Positions 27,241 to 35,789 of a stretch of 64,000 nucleotides of DNA are shown in pieces. A program made the position numbers and the translations under genes. The notes below the pieces were generated by a model. It searched no databases. It saw only the letters and a program-made list of their open reading frames with translations, and was not told the DNA's origin. The first letter of the stretch is position 1; every line of letters starts with the position of its first letter. The DNA comes from Mycobacterium paraterrae (GTDB taxonomy: Bacteria; Actinomycetota; Actinomycetes; Mycobacteriales; Mycobacteriaceae), in assembly GCF_022430545.2 (NCBI RefSeq), contig NZ_CP092488.2, positions 1,798,001 to 1,862,000 of the forward strand, read 5' to 3'.

Positions 27241-27780
27241 TTATGTCCGGGTGAGGATGAATGCCTCGATCTGGCGATCCTTGGCGCGGCCCTCGTAGGC
27301 GTCATATGCGGGATACAGCGTTACGCCTCTGTCCCACAGCTCAATGCGCTCATCGGGTGTGGCGCGCCGGGCTATCACCTTCCAGCTGGCTCCGTGGATG
27401 GCCAACGTTGCTTGTGGGTTCATGCTCAGGTTGTGATACCAGCCGGGATGCTTGCGACCGCCGAAGTTCGAGGCGATGAGCCCAACACTGTCGCCGAAGG
27501 GAATGGCGATGACCGGCACAGTGCGGAGCTGACCGGATTTCGCGCCGGTTGTGGTGAGCATGGCGACGGGAAGACCGGCGGCGACACCGACGAAGCTGTA
27601 TCGGCCTCTGGTCAGCTTCGCGATCAGTCGGTCGAAGTGATGCGCCGTGGGCTTGAATAATGCCGCGCCGAGGCCGGTTCCGGCGAACCGGCGCATGACC
27701 CGGTGAAAGGCGCCGGCACGTTCGAATGATTGTGGTGCGTTCTCGGCTAAGGGGTTGGAATTGTTATCGGAGTGGCTCAT
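27241..27780 (-). CDS. Ddn-like (F420-dependent) nitroreductase-family protein
   Basis: A 179-residue protein of the deazaflavin-dependent nitroreductase family, split-barrel reductases using coenzyme F420, an actinobacterial hallmark. It has VAMLTTTGAKSGQLRTVPVIAIPFGD (about 95-120) and GLIASNFGGRKHPGWYHNLSMNPQATL, the family signature. The frame opens 23 codons earlier, but ATG at 27780 follows AAGGACT and fits the family start. It converges with the aldehyde dehydrogenase. A CTGTCA element lies 212 bases upstream. Confidence 0.88.
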   Translation of the reverse strand: MSHSDNNSNPLAENAPQSFERAGAFHRVMRRFAGTGLGAALFKPTAHHFDRLIAKLTRGRYSFVGVAAGLPVAMLTTTGAKSGQLRTVPVIAIPFGDSVGLIASNFGGRKHPGWYHNLSMNPQATLAIHGASWKVIARRATPDERIELWDRGVTLYPAYDAYEGRAKDRQIEAFILTRT

Positions 27781-27992
27781 GGCAGTCCTTATAGTTTGCG
27801 GTGCGAGCGATGGCAGCCACCGTTCGACCGTGAAGTTGTTGGCCAACATGTTGCCGACATCTAATCCTGCTGCCTCACAGGGGAATTACAGCTAGACGGC
27901 AGGCTTAATGCCACGCAGGAACGCCGAGCCAGCCGCTCGCTCCAGCGCCGGTTTTGGCACGAAGGCTCATGCTACGTGTTCGCGTTTGCCGT

Positions 27993-28011
27993 GCGCTGTC
28001 ACAATATTCAG
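27993..28011 (+). promoter_or_regulatory. CTGTCA element (Ddn-like gene)
   Basis: GCGCTGTCACAATATTCAG. The GCG end faces the Ddn-like gene start at 27780, 212 bases away. Confidence 0.5.
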
Positions 28012-28472
28012 TTCTGCTGTGAGGCTCCGCTCATGCCTTGCACGAGTTACGCGTCACCGTGAACACGGTGATAGCACGCCCTTCCGTGGACCGTTAGCAT
28101 TCAACATGCTTAACGGCTGAGGCAATACTGGGAAAGAGTGAGGCGATGAGTTCTCAGCTGGCTGTTGATGATTCGGATTGCCGAATCCCGTGCATTGAGC
28201 CGGCGGCGGGCGTTCATGGCACCGAGGACCGCCACTGCGCCGTGGCGGGTCTCGAGAGCTGCGCGATACTGGCGGCGGAGCCGGTGTCGCAGGTGGGGGT
28301 CACCGGTGAACCGGTGCCGACTTCGAGCCCGATGCCAGCATGGGCGCCAACGGTTGCTGGCGGGCGCTTCGGGTGCGTTGATGTCACAGTGACGAATATC
28401 GTCCGAGAACGGCCAGCACTTCGTGTGCCATGCCAGCGGTGGAAACAGGTGCGAAGGCCGTGCTTTGAGAAA

Positions 28473-28568
28473 TGGACACGGACGTGAGACAAATGTGTGT
28501 GGACACGAAGTGAGACACCGCGCATCAGCGCAGGTTAGAGCGTCGCGAGTGGACACGGATTTTGAGAA
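28473..28568 (+). repeat. Iterated GTGAGACA-type segment, copy A
   Basis: Three related units: TGGACACGGACGTGAGACA (28473-28491), TGGACACGAAGTGAGACA (28500-28517) and TGGACACGGATTTTGAGAA (28550-28568). Unit offsets are 0, 27 and 77 bases, exactly as in copy B at 34017. Iterated units at an element's end are known from insertion sequences such as the IS21 group, so this may be an end remnant; no transposase is present. Confidence 0.6.
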
Positions 28569-29154
28569 CCCACAGTAGGAGTAGGTGTAGGCCGCTATCG
28601 AGATGCAACAAAAAAGACAGACGGGCGAGCTTGTTAACGGCCTTGTCTTATTTGACGACCCGCCAGCCAACATCTGGGCTCCGCGCGAGGAATCTGCTGC
28701 AATCGGGGCCGGATGCCCGCAACGGGTCGGCGCAGCAACTAAACTCAAGGCGCCTTTTACCTCGAAAGTGACTGCTTCGCAGTATTTTCGGGCAATCAGG
28801 TGCCCGCAATCTATTGCATGGTCGACATCGGGTGCCTAATACCAGTGAGACGTTGTGTCCCCCGAATTCAAAAGGGTTGGTTGATGGGGTGCCGGTGGTT
28901 GCCGCGTCGTGGTTGGTCTGCCAGGACCTCGAGGTGTGCCTGTAGACCGTGATGAGCGGAATCCCCAACGCTCAAGCCTCCTACCGTTGTGGCGAACCGA
29001 GGCGCGGCGGGAATTGGTTCAAAGCTCGGCCCCGCATCGACGGTCTGCGGAGCCTCGGCAACTCTTTGGATTTCACATTCTTGATAGTCACCGGCGGGGT
29101 ACGCTCCCCCTATTCTGTTGCAGCTAAATGCGACGAATACGGGGGAAAATTTTA

Positions 29155-29847
29155 ATGTTGAATCAACGTCGTCTGCTGTTGGCGATCGCCAGCGGCGCCG
29201 CCGTCGCGGCGCTCTCGCCGGCTGTGCTTGCGCAAGCGGACAGCACCTGCGCTGCCGCGCTGTGCTTGATTTCCGGCGGCGATCCCACCGACGTGTACCA
29301 CTCGGGGATCCCGTGGTTCTACGAGGAGACGACAGACGTCCAGCCCACCGACGTCTACGTGCCGGGCTCGACCTTCACCGACGGCATCGCGGGCAGTTAC
29401 CAGGTGAACGAGTTCGACTACGCGAACCCGCTTTTCGACAACGCGACCTATCATTTCGGTGACTTCACCCCGTCCGCGGACAATATCGCCGGCATCGACG
29501 GCGGCCTGGCGGGCGCCACGCTGTACGACCTCACATTCGGACCGGGCGGCAAGATCGTCGACGGCACCTCGATGTACGACCTCAACATCATCACCCTGAC
29601 GGATCTCGAAGGTGGTATGCACTTCGACATCTACACCTTCCCAGGTCTTTTCACGACCTTCTACGAGGAAACGCCCACCGGTGTGGCGGACTGGATCGAA
29701 CCGTGGGGGTCCACGACGCCTCAGATACTTTTCAGCAGTCTGGCCGACACGGCGTTCCCGGAGGCCGCCTACAATCTCGCCTCGATCCTGCCGCCGGACG
29801 AATGGTTCCCGGTCATGACCGAGATGTTCCCGGCGGCCTTGACCTAG
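29155..29847 (+). CDS. Exported protein of unknown function
   Basis: A 230-residue protein with a clear Sec signal peptide (MLNQRRLLLAIASGAAVAAL, cleavage likely after SPAVLAQA near residue 29). The mature part is acidic and rich in Asp, Thr, Tyr and Phe (for example PWFYEETTDVQPTDVYVPG) and has two Cys close to its start. No catalytic motif or domain was recognised. ATG at 29155 follows GGGGAAAA and begins the signal peptide. It stands alone between repeat copies A and B. Confidence 0.8.
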   Translation: MLNQRRLLLAIASGAAVAALSPAVLAQADSTCAAALCLISGGDPTDVYHSGIPWFYEETTDVQPTDVYVPGSTFTDGIAGSYQVNEFDYANPLFDNATYHFGDFTPSADNIAGIDGGLAGATLYDLTFGPGGKIVDGTSMYDLNIITLTDLEGGMHFDIYTFPGLFTTFYEETPTGVADWIEPWGSTTPQILFSSLADTAFPEAAYNLASILPPDEWFPVMTEMFPAALT

Positions 29848-30464
29848 GCCGCTTGGCAAGAAAATGCTCGACTCTGCCAGCGGCGCGGGCGGATTCCTCA
29901 CCTGCGCTATCGGCCGCGCTCGCATGGTGGTTTCGGCCGACGGGTGGCGCGCTGCTTACCGCATGCTGACGTCTGACGACACGCTGAGTGAGGGTTTGCA
30001 GCGACGATCAGCAGGCCTCTGCGGCCCGAGAATCTTTGTCCAACTAGACAGGCGGGTCTTGGCGATCTTCGCTACATCTCGACACTTGAACCGGAAGTCC
30101 GTCGCCGTCGCGCATCAGCTGCACCTGTCGCGGTTGATGTAAGGCAGGATTATCGGTTCAGATCTTCTTCTGTAGGTTCTCATACAAAATGGTCACTTCT
30201 CATTTGATTGGCCACTCCATGGCCAATTGGCCATTTGAGTGAGACAAACGCAATCGGGTCGCCACGGTGGTGTGTAGCGATGGGGCCGGTACTTGGCCGG
30301 CGAGGATGACGTAATCGTCGACTATCGGCTCTGACGTTGTAGGCAGCGCTCCTAACGGTGGCTTGCCTATCCAGGCCTTGAAGTCGCCGCCCACCGTTGC
30401 TGACGTCGGCGCCTTGTCCGGACATGTCACCATGCGTGACAACAGCTTTCAAATGCTGCAGGCG
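29848..30464. other. Gene-free region with a perfect palindrome
   Basis: These 617 bases have no credible gene. They contain a perfect 16-base palindrome at 30219-30234, followed at once by TGAGTGAGACAAACG, which resembles the GTGAGACA units of copies A and B. Confidence 0.45.
30219..30234. repeat. Perfect 16-base palindrome
   Basis: ATGGCCAATTGGCCAT reads the same on both strands. It lies in a gene-free gap, adjacent to a GTGAGACA-like unit (30238-30246). It could be an operator or part of a mobile-element end. Confidence 0.5.
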
Positions 30465-31421
30465 CTACACGGCCGAACGCCTGCGTTTGCCGCCGTCCAA
30501 TATCCTGCGCGTCGTGCTGTCTCGGCGGAAGTCTCGCATCGCGCGCTGTGCGGCCAGGTGTCCGCACATGCCGTGGGGGCCGGCCCCGGGCGGTGTCGAG
30601 GCGGAACACAGGTACATCCCTGGAATACCAGTGCTGTACGGGGCGATGACCTTTGGCCGCGCGATCATTTGGCCAAGGCCGGGGGCGCCACCCATCACGT
30701 CTCCGCCAACAATGTTCGCGTTGTAATCACTGAATTCGGCGGTCGTGCGGGTGAAGGTTCCCACAATTCGTTCACGGAAACCAGGCGCGAAGCGTTCGAT
30801 CTGATCCAGCATGGGCTCGGTGGCATCACCGGTATAGCCGTGAGGCACGTGAGCGTAGGCATAGAACGGGTGAACGTTGCCGACCGACCGACTCGGATCG
30901 GCCGAATATTGTTGCGCTGCAACGATAAATGGGCGCTCGGGCATTTTGCCCGCATTGGTGGCCCGCTCTGCAGTCACCACCTCATCCAAGCTTCCGCAGA
31001 CGTGCAGGGTGCCTGCAAGCCTGCAGTGCTCGTTAGTCCACGGCACGCCGCCCTCAACCGCGAAGTCGATCTTGAATGCACCGGGCCCGAAACGGTATCG
31101 GCGGTATGCGCGGTGCACTCGCGGCGGTAATGCGTCTCCGGCAATGTCAGCGACCGCTGTGGGCGTCAGATCGAATATGACGATGTCGGCACCGCGAACA
31201 TCGGCGAGTGATCGAACGCGGCAGCCTGTTTCGATCCGGCCGCCCAAGCCGACAAGCATATGTTCCAGCGCGTCAGTTATCCGCCTACTTCCGCCCTTGG
31301 CCACCGGCCAGCCGTACCGGTGCAAGCTCGCAGCGAACAGCACGGCGAACGCCGACGAGGGCGGCTGATTCAACGGACCCCAGCCGTGCGACCAAACTGC
31401 CTCTGACGCAACGGGTGTCAT
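30465..31421 (-). pseudogene. FAD-dependent oxidoreductase lacking its N-terminal FAD domain
   Basis: A 318-residue frame matching the C-terminal two thirds of phytoene-dehydrogenase-like FAD oxidoreductases (normally near 480 residues). Visible are SSAFAVLFAASLHRYGWPVAKGGSRRITDAL, FGPGAFKIDFAVEGGVPW and the C-terminal GMYLCSASTPPGAGPHGMCGHLAA. The N-terminal Rossmann GxGxxG that binds FAD is missing. Upstream, in the same frame, lies the TGA of the TetR gene, only three codons before this ATG. A deletion joining the TetR gene to the middle of the oxidoreductase gene is the simplest reading. It is probably non-functional as an oxidoreductase. Confidence 0.75.
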
Positions 31422-31430
31422 GGTGGCAGT

Positions 31431-31982
31431 TCATCGTTGCGGCAGGTTCCACCGTGCCGCTAGGGCGTTGCAAATGGCTTGTTGCTGTTCTTCGGTCATG
31501 GGGTGCATCAGCAGTCCCTCGATGGTGAAGACGCCGATCATGACTTCGGCGTCAAGGCTGTCCGCGGCCACGCCGGCGATTTCGAGGTCGTAGCGAAGAA
31601 TGCTGGAGGTCAGTAGGTGAAAGTTGTTGTGCCAGATCGTGACTGATGGCGAGCGCTCGGCGCGAGCGTGCACCGTGCTGACGAGTCGACTCATTTGTTG
31701 GAGCTGACTGACCACCCAGAGCAAGCGCACCGGCATAGGTTCGCCGGCCACCGACTGGTACTGCGCCCATGCGTCGGCCATTACCTCGTCGAGCACGGCG
31801 ATCAAGACGGCGTCCTTGTCTGCGAAGTACCAGTAGATCGTGTTGGCCGCGACTCCGGCCGCCTTTGCGAGCCGCCCCATCGGGGTGGCGTCATAGCCGG
31901 CATCGATGAACAGTTCGCGGGCGGCGGTGACGATCTCGGCTCGCTTCTCCTGCGACGGCTGCGGCCGCTTGTTCTTGGCCAT
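31431..31982 (-). CDS. TetR-family repressor
   Basis: A 183-residue TetR regulator with an N-terminal HTH (RAELFIDAGYDATPMGRLAKAAGVAANTIYWYFADKDAVL region, residues about 20-55) and a variable ligand domain. ATG at 31982 (MAKNKRPQPSQEKR) is chosen; one six codons upstream is possible but would start within the operator region. It diverges from the hydrolase at 32073, and two palindromic operators fill the gap between them, so autoregulation and repression of the hydrolase/SDR operon is very likely. Confidence 0.88.
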   Translation of the reverse strand: MAKNKRPQPSQEKRAEIVTAARELFIDAGYDATPMGRLAKAAGVAANTIYWYFADKDAVLIAVLDEVMADAWAQYQSVAGEPMPVRLLWVVSQLQQMSRLVSTVHARAERSPSVTIWHNNFHLLTSSILRYDLEIAGVAADSLDAEVMIGVFTIEGLLMHPMTEEQQQAICNALAARWNLPQR

Positions 31983-32001
31983 AGGTGAAGCGTAGACCAC
32001 T

Positions 32002-32053
32002 TTCTTGAATGGCGATCAAGACAATGCTAAGTTTCTTGAATGTCGATCAAGAA
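32002..32053. promoter_or_regulatory. Tandem palindromic operators of the TetR locus
   Basis: There are two copies of TTCTTGA-N7-TCAAGA(A) at 32002-32022 and 32033-32053, 31 bases apart (about three helical turns). The second has perfect 7-base arms; the first differs in its last base. They lie between the divergent TetR and hydrolase starts. Confidence 0.8.
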
Positions 32054-32072
32054 CTCTGCGTCGGGAGGGCCC

Positions 32073-33002
32073 ATGACCGCCTACACCTACACACGGCACG
32101 ACGTGACCTTCTCCTCCCGGGGTGCGGACTGCGCGGCGTGGCTGTACCGGCCGGACGGCGTGGAGAAGCCGCCGATCGTGGTGCTCGCCCACGGGTTCGG
32201 TGCGGTCCGCGAGCTGCGCCTCGACGCATACGCCGCCCGATTCGCCGAGGCCGGATACGCCGCGCTGGTCTTCGATTACCGGTTCTGGGGAGCTAGCGCG
32301 GGGCAGCCACGTCGGGTTCTCGATATCGCTGCCCAGCAGGCCGACTGGCGCGCCGCGGTGGCCTACGCCCGCAGCCTCGACGGTGTGGACCCCACCCGGG
32401 TGGTGGCCTGGGGGTCCTCGTTCGGCGGTGGACACGTGCTGAATCTGGCCGCTCACGACCACGGCCTGGCGGCTGCGATCGTGCAGGTGCCGCACGTCAG
32501 CGGCCCCGCATCGGCGTTCGCGCAAGCCCCCGCCCTGGTCACCCGTTTGGCGCTGGCGGCGGTGCGTGACCAGCTTGGGGCATGGCTGGGCCGGCCGCCG
32601 TATCGAGTCAGCTCCATCGGACGGCCCGGCGATCTGGCCATGATGACCTCACCGGGCGCCTATGACCTTGTGCAGAAGATGGCCGGGGACAAATGGGACG
32701 ATCTCTTGGCCGAGAACGATGTCGCCGCGCGCATCGCGTTGCGGTTGCCGTTCTACTCACCGGGTCGACGCGCCGCCAAGATCACCGCCCCAACGCTGGT
32801 CCAACTGGCCACCGAGGACGACGTCACGCCGTATGCGAAAGCACGCAAGATCGTGTCTCGAATCCCCAACGGCGAGGTGCGGTCTTACGCCTTCTCCCAC
32901 TTCGAACCCTACGTCGACCCCCACTTCGAACGCGTCGTGACCGATCAGATCGCGTTCCTGGATCGCCACGTCGGAGCCGGCTCGGTGACGGCGCCGCAGT
33001 AG
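32073..33002 (+). CDS. Alpha/beta hydrolase
   Basis: A 309-residue alpha/beta hydrolase of the dienelactone-hydrolase/DUF1100-like type. VLAHGFGAVRELRLDAYAARFAEAGYAALVFDYRFWGAS holds the oxyanion region, GSSFGGGH the nucleophile Ser, and the acid and His lie in EDDVTPYAKAR and FSHFEPY near the end. It probably cleaves an ester or related bond; the substrate is unknown. ATG at 32073 follows GGGAGGG. It forms an operon with the SDR 44 bases downstream, under the tandem operators. Confidence 0.88.
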   Translation: MTAYTYTRHDVTFSSRGADCAAWLYRPDGVEKPPIVVLAHGFGAVRELRLDAYAARFAEAGYAALVFDYRFWGASAGQPRRVLDIAAQQADWRAAVAYARSLDGVDPTRVVAWGSSFGGGHVLNLAAHDHGLAAAIVQVPHVSGPASAFAQAPALVTRLALAAVRDQLGAWLGRPPYRVSSIGRPGDLAMMTSPGAYDLVQKMAGDKWDDLLAENDVAARIALRLPFYSPGRRAAKITAPTLVQLATEDDVTPYAKARKIVSRIPNGEVRSYAFSHFEPYVDPHFERVVTDQIAFLDRHVGAGSVTAPQ

Positions 33003-33046
33003 CCCACGCGCCTCCCACTAATCAACTGCCAGAAAGTATTTCCCAG

Positions 33047-33838
33047 ATGACCACCCCACGAAAGGCCGCTTTGATCACCGGCGCCTCAGCCGGAATCGGA
33101 GCCGTGTTCGCCCGCCATCTCGCTGCCCAAGACTATGACCTGCTGCTCGTCGCGCGGCGCGCCGAGCGCCTCGAAGAATTGGCCACCGACCTCCGCCACG
33201 CGCACGGCGTGCGCTGCGAAGTCTTGGCCGCTGATCTGACCGACCCTGCGGCCCCCGCCACGATCGTGGGTCACGCCAATGAAGTGGGCCTGCCCATTGG
33301 CGTGCTGATCAACAATGCGGGGTTTACGGCCAGCACCAAGTTCGGCGATTCCTCGTGGGACTCGCTCGCCGGTGAACTCCAACTCATGGTGACCGCGGTG
33401 ACAGAACTGATCCACCGCGTTATCCCCGGCATGAAGCAACGACGTTGGGGGCGCATTGTGAACTTGTCCTCGCTGGCTGCTCTGGCTCCGCCCCCAGAAG
33501 GACTGCTCTACACCGGGATCAAGTCTTACGTGCTCACCATGTCGCAAAGCCTCGACATGGAACTCAAACCCCACGGCATCCATGTCACCGCCCTGTGCCC
33601 CGGATTCACTCACACCGAACTGCATGACGTCATGGACGCGCGAGAAGCCGCTGACCGGCTGCCGGCACTGCTGTGGCAGCAGCCCGAGGACGTCGTATCC
33701 GAAGGATGGGCCGCCGTCAGCAAGGGCAAACCGGTATGCGTACCCGGCACCGTCAACAAAATTACCGCAGCGGCATTCCGCCCAGTCCCACAGCGCATCC
33801 AGTACCACCTCGGGCGCACCTTCAACCCCTTCAAATAG
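33047..33838 (+). CDS. SDR-family oxidoreductase
   Basis: A 263-residue SDR with ITGASAGIG near residue 10, NNAGF near 89, and the catalytic Ser and Tyr/Lys in NLSSLAA and YTGIKSY. The C-terminal VCVPGTVNKITAAAFRPVPQRI fits the ketoacyl-reductase-like DltE branch. ATG at 33047 begins the fold; the open frame continues far upstream inside the hydrolase gene and is ignored. It is cotranscribed with the hydrolase. Confidence 0.87.
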   Translation: MTTPRKAALITGASAGIGAVFARHLAAQDYDLLLVARRAERLEELATDLRHAHGVRCEVLAADLTDPAAPATIVGHANEVGLPIGVLINNAGFTASTKFGDSSWDSLAGELQLMVTAVTELIHRVIPGMKQRRWGRIVNLSSLAALAPPPEGLLYTGIKSYVLTMSQSLDMELKPHGIHVTALCPGFTHTELHDVMDAREAADRLPALLWQQPEDVVSEGWAAVSKGKPVCVPGTVNKITAAAFRPVPQRIQYHLGRTFNPFK

Positions 33839-34016
33839 ACCAAACGCGAAGTTGCTCAGCGCGTCACGTGCGCTGCTCGCATGCGGCCGATCGTGGATGC
33901 AATCGTATCGAGCCACTCGACGCTGCTGAATCTCATACCGCCGCAGCCCATTTGATCATCGCTGGCTGATGTATCGCTGGGGTCTATGACCACGCCGTTG
34001 TACCTTGCCCGAAAAG

Positions 34017-34112
34017 TGAACACGGGCGTGAGACAAATCAGTGTGGACATGAAGTGAGACATCGCCCAGAACCATAGGCCAGAAGCCCGCTGGTGGACAT
34101 GGGATTTGAGAA
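34017..34112 (+). repeat. Iterated GTGAGACA-type segment, copy B
   Basis: There are three units at 34017-34035, 34044-34061 and 34094-34112, with offsets 0, 27 and 77 bases as in copy A and the same orientation. Between the units the sequence has largely diverged, while the units stay similar (for example TGGACATGAAGTGAGACA). Confidence 0.6.
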
Positions 34113-34279
34113 CACATAGTGGCCCAACGCTATAGCGCCGGCCGAGCCTTTGGTCGGGTCGGTCTAGAGAGTTGGCCAGGGAATCGAATGACGGGCCGCC
34201 AGGCACTGGCTGTTGAAAGGCGTGTTTGCGCCGCGCTCCCGACCCGGCAGCGTTCGGTTACCTCTGCTGGAGGTCATTT

Positions 34280-34297
34280 ATGGGGGAGATTCCCCAT
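34280..34297. promoter_or_regulatory. ATRGGG-N6-CCCCAT palindrome 1
   Basis: ATGGGGGAGATTCCCCAT, with perfect 6-base arms. It lies 107 bases before the small membrane protein at 34405. One of four copies within 3.1 kb. Confidence 0.6.
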
Positions 34298-34404
34298 GTT
34301 ATCGAGTGCTGCGGTCCAGCACACTTCCTATCGAGCGCAGTGCTTTGCAGGTTCACACGGCAAGCAACGAATCGCGGGACACGCAATCATGAAGGAGTAA
34401 TCGA

Positions 34405-34692
34405 ATGAAAATGGTTCCCCATCTCGTCCAACAGCAGATCGATCGTGTCGGTCGCCAGCGCAGTCTGGTGATCGGGATCAGCTGCGGGTTGCTCGCTTTC
34501 TGGTCGCTCTACCGGGTGATGTGGTCGGTATACCTCTCGATAACTTACGACTTTCTTTTCGGCTCACTGGTCTTTTCGATCGTCGTGTGGGGTGTCATCG
34601 GAGTGGCCGCAGCCATTGCCGCCACCGGATTTCTGACCCGGTACGCCAAGGTTCCGAAGGTAGACGACACAAGCGAAATCCGCCGACAGTGA
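34405..34692 (+). CDS. Small membrane protein, two spans
   Basis: A 95-residue protein of unknown function. Two hydrophobic segments are visible (VIGISCGLLAFWSLYRVMW, about residues 22-40, and LVFSIVVWGVIGVAAAIAAT, about 54-73), with basic flanks suggesting a hairpin in the membrane. AAGGAG precedes the ATG. It is preceded by palindrome 1; the 34908 gene follows on the same strand after 215 bases. Confidence 0.72.
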   Translation: MKMVPHLVQQQIDRVGRQRSLVIGISCGLLAFWSLYRVMWSVYLSITYDFLFGSLVFSIVVWGVIGVAAAIAATGFLTRYAKVPKVDDTSEIRRQ

Positions 34693-34907
34693 ATCGACGC
34701 CCCGACGCAGCTGGCGCGATGAATCGACTTCGCACACCCGAAAGATACTTGATCGCGACATGTCTGCGGTCCGCTCAACCACGCTCGGTCACACGCGATG
34801 GTGCCGCCGACTTGAGGATCGGCTCCAATCCCCGTGATTGGATTACAGCCCTTCGGGCGAAGGCTAATTCGCCAGTATCTGGCGTCGTCAACTAAGGAAC
34901 ATCACAG

Positions 34908-35789
34908 ATGCACATTGTTGCGCTAGCAATGTTGTCGGCCAACTCGTTGGAACAGCTCTTCATCGATTTGCTGCCCGTCTTGTCGATCGCTCCGATCGCT
35001 GTTTGGTTGTATCTGATGCTGAAGTATCGTGATCCGAAGCTTCGCGGCCCGACCATCGCAGGTACTGCCCAAGTGCTTTCGGTGAAGGTGGCGCCGTGGG
35101 TCGTAGGCAACCCAGGCAACGGCGATCGGCCATGCAGCATCGGTCTACGCGTCAGCGTGCCCGAACGCGAGGGCTATGACCTGACGGTGCGGCAAAAGGT
35201 CGACAACTTCGTCTTGAGGTTGCGACTTGCGCCGGGCGCGGTCGTGCCGGTCGAGGTCGACGCGCGCAACCCGCGGCGCGTGCGGATCGACTTCAGTCGT
35301 TGGCGTTCAGCGCCGATGAGCAACCCGGGCGCCCACCGGATTGTGGTCAACGGTGCACCGATCGACGTCACGGGCGAGCCGCCACACCCGAAAGATCAGA
35401 CATCGGCCCCGCTGCCTGAGCTGGACACTATGACGCACACCTACGCGAGCAATCCCGCGGTGGTACCGGTCATCTCGGCGGCCGATCTGCTCGCACGCGG
35501 TCAGCGAGTATCGGCTGTCATCAAGTCCTTCACCCCGACCGGGACTACGCCCCGAAGCCTCGGCAGAACTCCCAGCCGGCCTGAACTCATCGACGCGCCG
35601 CACTATATGTTCGAAGTCGAATTACATGTACCGAATCTGCCTGCGATCACCGCACGTTCCGTGCAAGCCGTTCCGGTCGCACAGGTCCCACGGTTGTCGC
35701 TCGGAAAACTACTGACCTGTGCAGTCGATCCTCGCGATCCCAGCCGCCGCTGGGCTATCGACTGGGCACAGCTACCGACAGACGCCTGA
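34908..35789 (+). CDS. Membrane-anchored protein with a duplicated domain
   Basis: A 293-residue protein of unknown function. It has one N-terminal membrane span (LLPVLSIAPIAVWLYLMLKY, about 21-40), then two similar beta-rich halves. The first runs GTAQVLSVKVAP through VPVEVDARNPRRVRIDF; the second runs RVSAVIKSFTPTG through LTCAVDPRDPSRRWAIDW. The halves share the order of an alternating beta segment ending in an Asp-rich -DPRNP- type turn, which suggests an internal duplication. I see no catalytic motif. It follows the small membrane protein and may share its control. Confidence 0.72.
   Translation: MHIVALAMLSANSLEQLFIDLLPVLSIAPIAVWLYLMLKYRDPKLRGPTIAGTAQVLSVKVAPWVVGNPGNGDRPCSIGLRVSVPEREGYDLTVRQKVDNFVLRLRLAPGAVVPVEVDARNPRRVRIDFSRWRSAPMSNPGAHRIVVNGAPIDVTGEPPHPKDQTSAPLPELDTMTHTYASNPAVVPVISAADLLARGQRVSAVIKSFTPTGTTPRSLGRTPSRPELIDAPHYMFEVELHVPNLPAITARSVQAVPVAQVPRLSLGKLLTCAVDPRDPSRRWAIDWAQLPTDA

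Larger units (their letters stand above)
27781..29154. other. Gene-free region with repeat remnants
   Basis: These 1374 bases have no credible gene. They contain a CTGTCA element (27993-28011), the first copy of the iterated GTGAGACA segment (28473-28568), and a stretch about 28640-28970 that has open frames on both strands but no recognisable product. It may be decayed mobile-element sequence. Confidence 0.4.
33839..34404. other. Gene-free region with repeat copy B and a palindrome
   Basis: These 566 bases have no credible gene. They hold the second iterated GTGAGACA segment (34017-34112) and the first ATRGGG-N6-CCCCAT palindrome (34280-34297). Confidence 0.5.

Noticed and set aside
28110..28748. 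A 212-codon minus-strand open frame with many Arg, His and Cys
   Set aside because: No family, no ribosome site, and it covers the iterated repeat copy A; not credible as a gene.
35513..35531. GGCTGTCATCAAGTCCTTC, a partial CTGTCA-element match
   Set aside because: It lies inside the coding sequence of the 34908 gene and the second half does not fit the consensus.
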